Part shown: piece by piece, positions 58,214-64,000 of the stretch | Layout: each line of letters begins with the position of its first letter | Position numbering within the stretch: position 1 is the stretch's first letter | Source of the DNA: a bacterium D16-51 | Lineage (GTDB): Bacteria; Bacillota; Clostridia; Lachnospirales; Lachnospiraceae | DNA length: 64,000 bases | Reading direction: 5' to 3' | NCBI GenBank assembly: GCA_003612285.1 | Contig: RAYE01000003.1 | Span: forward strand, 1-64,000 | Notes under the pieces: model-generated | Told to the model about the DNA's origin: nothing | Database searches by the model: none | What the model saw: the letters and a program-made list of their open reading frames with translations, nothing else | Position numbers and translations under genes: made by a program

Positions 58214-59197
58214 ATGTTATTGAAAGATAAATATAATTTGCTGATGAAGGGGGATAGATTAGTGGAATTGCTTGAGATTACTGCCGAACAATATGGACAA
58301 TTATGTGGTGAATTCCAGTATTTTTATAATAGTCAGGATTTTCATGAATTGAATAGATCAAAAGTGGATCGGGTAGTTTATTTTTTGTTTAAAGAAAAAA
58401 AGAATAAGTTAGCGCTAGCCTCAGGGCTTATAGATGGTGTAATGAAAATACCATATTCTGCGCCATTTTCGGTTTTTGAGACAATGCAAAAGTACATAAG
58501 GATTGAAGAAATTGATTGTGTTTTACGTTTATTGGATGAATATGCAGGTGAGAATGCTGTTAAAAAAATTATTTTTCGATGCCCTCCTATATTTTATGAT
58601 ACCTGTTTCCTTTCAAAATTGCAGAATTCTATGCTTAGAAATGGTTACTATATTGCGGAATGTGATTTAAATTACCAGTTTCATTTTGATGAAAAGAAGC
58701 CATATTTAGAGTTATTGCATCGAAATGCAAAAAAAAATCTGAAAAGGGCAATGCAGCATGGACTTGCTTTTTTACACTGTTCTACAGAAGGGGAAAAACA
58801 AGAGGCTTTTCAGATTATTGCGGATAACCGTAAAAGTAAAGGATATCCTTTGCGCATGACCTTTAATCAGGTTTTGGATACTATACAGTTTACTGCCCAT
58901 GATTTTTTTATTCTAAAATTAGGAGATAAAGGCATTGCTTCTGCAATTGTTTTTCAAGTTACTTCTAAGTGTTATCAAGTGATTTACTGGGGAAACCTTA
59001 AGGGAACAGAAGATGTTAGGCCGATGAATTACCTGGCATATTGTGTGTATCGTTATTATGAAGAAAAGGGAATTGAATTTTTAGATATAGGACCATCATC
59101 AGAAGAAGGGATACCCAATTATGGATTGTGTGATTTTAAAGAAAGTATAGGGTGTGAGGTGGTTACAAAATATACCTATTTAAAAATTATAAACTGA
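58214..59197 (+). CDS. GNAT/FemAB-like acyltransferase
   Basis: A 327-residue protein with two GNAT-like halves, as in FemAB and GNAT_6 proteins: YLELLHRNAKKNLKRAMQHGL near 160-180, IASAIVFQV and YWGNLKGTEDVRPMNYLAYCVYRYYEEKGIEFLDIGPSSEEG near 260-300. Following FdtB, it is a good candidate to acylate the 3-amino sugar, in place of the hexapeptide acetyltransferase FdtC. Start is ATG 58214, only 15 bp after FdtB. Confidence 0.7.
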   Translation: MLLKDKYNLLMKGDRLVELLEITAEQYGQLCGEFQYFYNSQDFHELNRSKVDRVVYFLFKEKKNKLALASGLIDGVMKIPYSAPFSVFETMQKYIRIEEIDCVLRLLDEYAGENAVKKIIFRCPPIFYDTCFLSKLQNSMLRNGYYIAECDLNYQFHFDEKKPYLELLHRNAKKNLKRAMQHGLAFLHCSTEGEKQEAFQIIADNRKSKGYPLRMTFNQVLDTIQFTAHDFFILKLGDKGIASAIVFQVTSKCYQVIYWGNLKGTEDVRPMNYLAYCVYRYYEEKGIEFLDIGPSSEEGIPNYGLCDFKESIGCEVVTKYTYLKIIN

Positions 59198-59249
59198 AAC
59201 AGAAAGAATAATGTAGATTAGGCTTCCGAAGATGATATGGAGGATTAAT

Positions 59250-59984
59250 ATGAGAGATATTGGTGATTATACAATAAATTATAATATCCCAAATTTTGAG
59301 GACTATCAGATTGTGTACAGGCGAAAGAAAGTTTTGGAAATTATAAAAAAATATTTCCACAAAAATATTTTAGAAATTGGATGCGGTATGGAGCCGTTTT
59401 TCCAATACATAGAAGGGGACTATGATTTTTATCATATCGTGGAACCAAGTGATATTTTTTATGAGAATGCTATAAAACTATCAATGGGAAAAAATGTGGA
59501 ATGTATACATGGTTTTTTCCCACCAGAGCAGGATTTATTGGATGGACAGTTTGATTTTATTTTATGTTCTGGTTTATTGCATGAACTAGAGCAGCCAGAG
59601 AAAATGTTAGAGGGAATTTTAAAAATATCTAATATTGATACTACAATTCATATTAATGTTCCCAATGCGAAATCAATACATAGGTTAGTTGCTAAAGGTA
59701 TGGGGCTGATTTCAGATGAACATGAATTGTCTGATAGAAATTTAGTGTATCAGCAGCATAATGTATTTGATTTGAATAGTTTAGCAGAAATTGTTGAGAG
59801 TGCTGGATTTGAAATTATAGAGCAAGGTTCATATTTTATTAAACCATTTTCACATGACCAGATGTATCAGACTATAGATAATGAAATAATTTCAGATGAT
59901 GTTCTAAATGGATTATACAAAGTGGCAGGATATTTGCCGGAATACGGTTCAGAAATATTTGTAAATTGCAGAGTTAAGAAATAG
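59250..59984 (+). CDS. Class I SAM-dependent methyltransferase, copy 1
   Basis: A 244-residue protein with KNILEIGCGMEPFFQYIEG (SAM motif I near 40-58), FDFILCSGLLHELEQPE (motif near 103) and a C-terminal EYGSEIFVNCRVKK. ATG 59250 follows GGAGG. It shares layout and much sequence with the next gene, including the MRDI start and the NAKSxHRLxAKxMGLI segment. It may methylate a sugar or the phosphonate. The substrate is unknown. Confidence 0.82.
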   Translation: MRDIGDYTINYNIPNFEDYQIVYRRKKVLEIIKKYFHKNILEIGCGMEPFFQYIEGDYDFYHIVEPSDIFYENAIKLSMGKNVECIHGFFPPEQDLLDGQFDFILCSGLLHELEQPEKMLEGILKISNIDTTIHINVPNAKSIHRLVAKGMGLISDEHELSDRNLVYQQHNVFDLNSLAEIVESAGFEIIEQGSYFIKPFSHDQMYQTIDNEIISDDVLNGLYKVAGYLPEYGSEIFVNCRVKK

Positions 59985-60023
59985 AGAAGCTGGAGATATT
60001 AATAACATGGAGAGGAAAGTAGT

Positions 60024-60770
60024 ATGCGGGATATAGAGAAATATACAGAAAATTATATTAAACCTAGTTTTGAAGAATATCAGGTACTTTTTAGGAGAAG
60101 AAAAGTATTGGAAGTAATAGAGCAATATAGTCCAAAAAGAATTTTGGAAATTGGGTGTGGTATGGAGCCGTTATTCCAATATTTGGATAAAGATTATGAG
60201 ATATTTTGTGTAATTGAGCCAAGTAATGTTTTTTATGAAAATGCAAAAAAATTGGCCAAAAATAAAAATGTGGTATGCCGTAATGAATTTTTTGCTCCAG
60301 TGAAAGAATTGTCAGATATGAAATTTGATTTTATCTTATGTTCTGGTTTGCTGCCGGATATTGAACAGCCAGTGGAGTTTTTTGAAGGGATTTTGGAAGT
60401 TTGTAATCCTGATACAATCCTTCATGTAAATACTCCGAATGCAAAGTCATTACATAGGCTGATAGCAAAAGAGATGGGGCTGATAGCTAATGAGTTTGTG
60501 TTATCAGAAAGAAATCTTTTATATCAGCAGCAACAGATCTATGATTTGCCAATGCTCACAGAATTAGTGGAAAAAACAGGGTTTGAAATTTTGGATTCTG
60601 GATCATATTTTGTAAAGCCTTTTTCCCATATTCAAATGTATGAGATGATGAAGAAAAATATTATAAACAAACAGGTTTTGGAGGGGCTTTATCAATTAAC
60701 TGATTATATGCCGGAATATGGTTCTGAAATATTTATTAATTGTAGATTAGAACGTGAGAGAGGAAATTAG
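60024..60770 (+). CDS. Class I SAM-dependent methyltransferase, copy 2
   Basis: A 248-residue paralogue of the preceding protein, with RILEIGCGMEPLFQYLDKD as motif I and FDFILCSGLLPDIEQP. It differs at the likely substrate side: HE in copy 1 is PD here after GLL. The two are about half identical by eye over their whole length, indicating an old tandem duplication with divergence in substrate. Confidence 0.82.
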   Translation: MRDIEKYTENYIKPSFEEYQVLFRRRKVLEVIEQYSPKRILEIGCGMEPLFQYLDKDYEIFCVIEPSNVFYENAKKLAKNKNVVCRNEFFAPVKELSDMKFDFILCSGLLPDIEQPVEFFEGILEVCNPDTILHVNTPNAKSLHRLIAKEMGLIANEFVLSERNLLYQQQQIYDLPMLTELVEKTGFEILDSGSYFVKPFSHIQMYEMMKKNIINKQVLEGLYQLTDYMPEYGSEIFINCRLERERGN

Positions 60771-60776
60771 GTAAAA

Positions 60777-62747
60777 ATGAAAACGATATTTCAATATAAT
60801 CGTCCAGTTTTTGAAAAATGTAAAAAAGTAGTTATCTTTGGATGTTTTAAAAGTGCAAGAAATTTTGCAATGCGTTTGTTGAACCAGGATATTCAATTTG
60901 ATTATTTTTTGTGTCCGCTTCAAGGAGAATATGTATTTCCACGTGTTTTAAATAAACCGGTGATTGGCTTTGAGGAATGCAGGGGGATGGATGATTTTAT
61001 AATTGTTTCATCAAGGTTGGAGATGGAAAGGGCAAAAGAAATCCTTTATAAGGAAAAACTTATTGACTATTTTTTTGAGATAGAAAGCCTTTGTCCTGCA
61101 ATACAAAATCAATCTGCTTTGATTATATGGGGAACAGGAGGCAGGGCAAAGAACTTCTATAATGATTATAGAGAATTATTAAATGTAAAGTATTTTTGTG
61201 ATTCAGATGAGAAAAAAGCAGGTACATATTTTGAAGGAAAAGAAGTAATCCATTATTCTAATTTAGAATCACTTTCAGGAGATGCAGCAGTGATTATCGC
61301 CAGTACTTTTTATGAGGATATATTTGAAAAGGCTGTAGAAGCGCATATTAAGAAAAATAAAATATTAATATTGCAATATAATTTATCTGATTATATGAAG
61401 GCTGCAGACAGTAAGCTTAGTGAGTTTATGGTTCTTGCAGGCAATAAGATAAATGACTTGATTTTATATGTAAATTCAAAGAATTATGTTTTTTATGAGG
61501 AACAGTTGATATCTGAATTAGTTTATAATTTTAAAAAAAAGAGAATTGTCCTTTATGGAGAAAGTAGTATGGTAGAGGAGGTGGAAGATAAATTTAAGTT
61601 ACTTGATTTATTTGTTTCACAGAAAATTGGGCGTTCCAATGAAGTAGAGGATGGTTCTGTTTATAATTTGCTATATTACGTAAATTTGGATGAAGTTGTT
61701 TTGCTAACAGATAAATTTTCTGAAGAAACAGAAAATGCATTAGCGGAGATGGAGATTAATTCTATTTGGATGGAAGCTTATAATGGGTATCAAATTTTTC
61801 AGGATAAAAGAGTAAAGCAATATGTAGATCCTAATTTGGGAGTTTGCTTTCATAAGCAGGGCGAGCAGGACATAGGCTTTATAAAATATGAGTATAGTAC
61901 AGGGACAGGTTATAAACCAATAAAAATAGTTTTATTAGGGGGTTCTACTACAGCAGCGTTTAGAGTACGTGAAAAGCCATGGGGGGAATGCTTGTCAGAG
62001 AAATTGAAAGCACAAGGAGTTTCCCACATTATTTATTGTGGAGGAATCCAGGCATATACAGTTTCCCAGGAATTGGTAAAACTTGTTCGGGATGTGTTAG
62101 TGATAGAACCAGATATGGTTATTAGTTATAGTGGTGCAAATGATATGGGAATTGCCCAAACCAGAAAGGCAGCAAAAAAGAACCCCTTCATTAGCCTTTA
62201 TCAGACAAGGCTGTTTACTGCAATTAGCAGGATGAAGGGGCATGGAATACAAGGTGTTTATTGGGGGCTTGAAAATAATAAGGATTTTTTTGATTATTGG
62301 TATGATACAGAGCGGATGATGCATGCAATTTGCAAAGAGTTTAATATCAAATTCAAAGCGTTTTTACAGCCTGCCTTAGGGACAAAGGCTGATTGTTGCC
62401 AAGAGGATGCAGATATCGCAGTTTTATATGGATATTTATACGATCTTGAAAAAGGAGAATATTTTAGTGCTGATTCAGATCCATATTCTTCGGTATACTT
62501 AAAATGGGCAGGTACAGATTGCCATACTTATTATTGCTCTGTATTGAAATGGGCAAAACGGTTTCGGGAGGGCGGAAATAGCATTGGTGAAAAATGGTTT
62601 TGTGATTTATCAGCACTATTTGATTATAAAAGCAGTGTGTATATGGATGATTTTCATGTATATGAGAAAGGAAATCAAATGATTGCTGACAGGATTATGG
62701 AAGAGATTAAAGATGAAATTGATATAATAATAGGTCAAAATATTTAG
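60777..62747 (+). CDS. Protein with three Rossmann-like modules and a C-terminal SGNH hydrolase domain
   Basis: A 656-residue protein. Module 1 is at about 17-100 (KKVVIFGCFKSARNFAMRLL), module 2 at about 113-210 (SALIIWGTGGRAKNFYNDY, then YFCDSDEKKAGTYF) and a degenerate third at about 257-345 (KKRIVLYGESSMVEEVEDKF). From about 380 there is an SGNH/GDSL domain: VLLGGSTTAAFRV with the serine near 390, SYSGANDMG near 452, and DDFHVYEKGNQMIADRI with the Asp/His pair near 622. It may transfer or remove an acyl group on the polymer. It starts 6 bp after the second methyltransferase. Confidence 0.75.
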   Translation: MKTIFQYNRPVFEKCKKVVIFGCFKSARNFAMRLLNQDIQFDYFLCPLQGEYVFPRVLNKPVIGFEECRGMDDFIIVSSRLEMERAKEILYKEKLIDYFFEIESLCPAIQNQSALIIWGTGGRAKNFYNDYRELLNVKYFCDSDEKKAGTYFEGKEVIHYSNLESLSGDAAVIIASTFYEDIFEKAVEAHIKKNKILILQYNLSDYMKAADSKLSEFMVLAGNKINDLILYVNSKNYVFYEEQLISELVYNFKKKRIVLYGESSMVEEVEDKFKLLDLFVSQKIGRSNEVEDGSVYNLLYYVNLDEVVLLTDKFSEETENALAEMEINSIWMEAYNGYQIFQDKRVKQYVDPNLGVCFHKQGEQDIGFIKYEYSTGTGYKPIKIVLLGGSTTAAFRVREKPWGECLSEKLKAQGVSHIIYCGGIQAYTVSQELVKLVRDVLVIEPDMVISYSGANDMGIAQTRKAAKKNPFISLYQTRLFTAISRMKGHGIQGVYWGLENNKDFFDYWYDTERMMHAICKEFNIKFKAFLQPALGTKADCCQEDADIAVLYGYLYDLEKGEYFSADSDPYSSVYLKWAGTDCHTYYCSVLKWAKRFREGGNSIGEKWFCDLSALFDYKSSVYMDDFHVYEKGNQMIADRIMEEIKDEIDIIIGQNI

Positions 62748-62757
62748 GAGGATGTGT

Positions 62758-64000
62758 ATGTATATATTAGGAGTATCCGGTTTATATCATGATTCTGCTG
62801 CTGCATTAATTTGTGACGGAGATATTATTGCGGCGGCACAGGAGGAACGATTTACAAGAGTTAAGCATGATGCCCGTGTCCCAGTAAATGCCATCCAGTA
62901 TTGTTTGAAGCAAGGGGATATTACCGCAGAGGATTTAGATGCAGTTGTTTATTATGATCAGCCCATACTGACGCTTGACCGTTTCTTAAAAAATGCGCTT
63001 GCTTTAGGAAAAGAAGCGGAAGGGCTCGTGGAGCATACATATCCGACCCTTTTTTCATGGAAACTTTGGATACATAAGCAGATTGAGGCTGCTGCAGGCG
63101 GGCTTGGTAAGCCAGGGAAGCTGCTGGTTACAAAACACCATATTTCACATGCAGCGTCTGCATTTTATCCATCGCCGTTTGAAAAAGCGGTTGTGCTTAC
63201 AATTGATGGTGTTGGTGAATGGACAACTACTGCAATTGGCGTTGGAGAGGGAAACAGTCTGAAATTGTATGAGGAGATAAAGTATCCGCATTCTATCGGG
63301 CTGCTTTATAGTGCATTTACTTATTTTTGTGGTTTTAAAGTGAATTCAGGCGACTATAAGTTTATGGGACTGGCACCATACGGAAAACCGATTTATTATG
63401 ATGTCATCCGGGAAAAGATGGTGGACATAAAAAAGGATGGTTCTTACCGTTTGAATATGGAGTATTTTGATTATCATAAAGGCGGCACGATGATCAATGA
63501 GGCAAAATTTTCAGAACTTTTTGGAAGCGGAAGAAGGCAGCCGGAAACAAGAATTACAAGGCGTGAGATGGATATAGCTGCTTCTGTTCAAAAAATTACA
63601 GAGGAAATAGTTATGCTTCTTGCATGCCACGCAAAGGAGAAATATGGAGATAAAATCAATAATCTTTGTCTTGCAGGTGGCGTAGCATTGAATTGTGTTG
63701 CTAATGGGAAACTACAGAAGGCGGGCATTTTCAAAAATATTTGGATTCAGCCTGCTGCTGGAGATGCAGGTGGGGCTTTGGGGGCAGCATTCTATACATA
63801 TTATACTTATTTTGGGAAAGAACGGATACCGGAGGTTTATGACAGCCAGAAAGGAAGTCTGTTAGGTCCGGCCTTTGATATTAGTGAGATTAGGGGGTAT
63901 TTAGAAAAACACAGGTATCCATATCACCTATATGAAGATAAGGAAAAGCTTCTTGCAAAGCTTTTGTCTGAGGAGAAGATAGTCGGCATAGCACAGGGAC
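62758..64000 (+). CDS. Carbamoyltransferase (NodU/CmcH family), cut by the window end
   Basis: 414 residues are visible and the frame is open at 64000. MYILGVSGLYHDSAAALICDG and AAAQEERFTRVKHD are the NodU start. TKHHISHAASAFYPSPF, TIDGVGEW, KFMGLAPYGK and LCLAGGVALNCVANGKL are further family blocks that build the carbamoyl-phosphate/ATP site. Such enzymes carbamoylate hydroxyl groups of sugars or antibiotics. ATG 62758 is chosen among three closely spaced in-frame ATG codons because AGGAGG lies 6 bp upstream. Confidence 0.93.
   Translation, partial: MYILGVSGLYHDSAAALICDGDIIAAAQEERFTRVKHDARVPVNAIQYCLKQGDITAEDLDAVVYYDQPILTLDRFLKNALALGKEAEGLVEHTYPTLFSWKLWIHKQIEAAAGGLGKPGKLLVTKHHISHAASAFYPSPFEKAVVLTIDGVGEWTTTAIGVGEGNSLKLYEEIKYPHSIGLLYSAFTYFCGFKVNSGDYKFMGLAPYGKPIYYDVIREKMVDIKKDGSYRLNMEYFDYHKGGTMINEAKFSELFGSGRRQPETRITRREMDIAASVQKITEEIVMLLACHAKEKYGDKINNLCLAGGVALNCVANGKLQKAGIFKNIWIQPAAGDAGGALGAAFYTYYTYFGKERIPEVYDSQKGSLLGPAFDISEIRGYLEKHRYPYHLYEDKEKLLAKLLSEEKIVGIAQG

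Noticed and set aside
1-64000. tRNA, rRNA and tmRNA genes
   Set aside because: None was recognised on either strand by eye. A tRNAscan or Infernal run would settle this.

Overview
The window looks like a chromosome segment of a low-to-moderate GC, Gram-positive anaerobic Clostridia, most likely a gut Lachnospiraceae. The reasons are core genes of clostridial type (pnp, ftsK, uppP, fhs, pyrBI, a flavodiiron protein), strong AGGAGG ribosome binding sites and sigma-A promoters throughout. The genus cannot be fixed from the sequence alone.

Bases 1 to about 14,080 are a mobile region. Its left part carries phage genes: an open-ended repeat protein, an amidase, a holin-like protein, a zinc-finger protein, two structural or assembly-type proteins and a 1011-residue single-chain RNA polymerase of the YonO/QDE-1 type with an intact DxDGD motif. 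A control module follows: an XRE repressor with an ImmA-type protease, divergent from a sigma-70-like factor and a DUF262 protein. Four operator-like 14-bp palindromes lie in the shared promoter region, three of them exactly 30 bp apart. To its right is a graveyard: an Rpn nuclease gene split by an 86-bp fold-back element with a 10-bp target duplication, a truncated IS630 transposase fused to a truncated HEPN toxin, the HEPN partner nucleotidyltransferase, a second Rpn fragment, and two related small proteins on opposite strands.

Bases 14,090 to 38,000 are core chromosome: pnp, an HD-GYP phosphodiesterase, a Gx transporter component, tepA, a sialate O-acetylesterase-like gene, uppP, ftsK, twin ATP-grasp enzymes, a Uma2 protein and fhs. 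Then comes a perfect 90-bp tandem repeat made of terminators, a leftward operon encoding a second GrpE/short-DnaK/J-protein/SEC-C chaperone set, leftward pyrBI, and a rightward flavodiiron protein.

From 38,063 to the end of the window lies a large cell-surface glycopolymer locus. A tyrosine recombinase gene is followed by a 186-bp segment bounded by 18-bp perfect inverted repeats. Inside is a perfect-consensus promoter (TTGACA, 17 bp, TATAAT) that points away from the polymer operon in this assembly. It reads as a phase-variable switch in the OFF position. Downstream, at least 19 co-directional genes encode a CDP-glycerol-type glycerophosphotransferase, two LicD transferases, a complete route from phosphoenolpyruvate to 2-hydroxyethylphosphonate (a triple fusion of two nucleotidylyltransferases with PEP mutase, an alcohol dehydrogenase-type reductase, and phosphonopyruvate decarboxylase), a KpsC/S-like transferase, a CMP-sugar synthetase/HAD fusion, a WbsX-like protein, GT32- and GT4-like transferases, a sulfotransferase, an NKWYS-family protein, FdtA/FdtB amino-sugar enzymes, an acyltransferase, twin methyltransferases, a Rossmann/SGNH protein and a carbamoyltransferase cut by the window end. 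A small Rossmann-like module recurs in at least eight of these proteins. Together they suggest a phase-variable, phosphonate-bearing and otherwise heavily decorated surface polymer.
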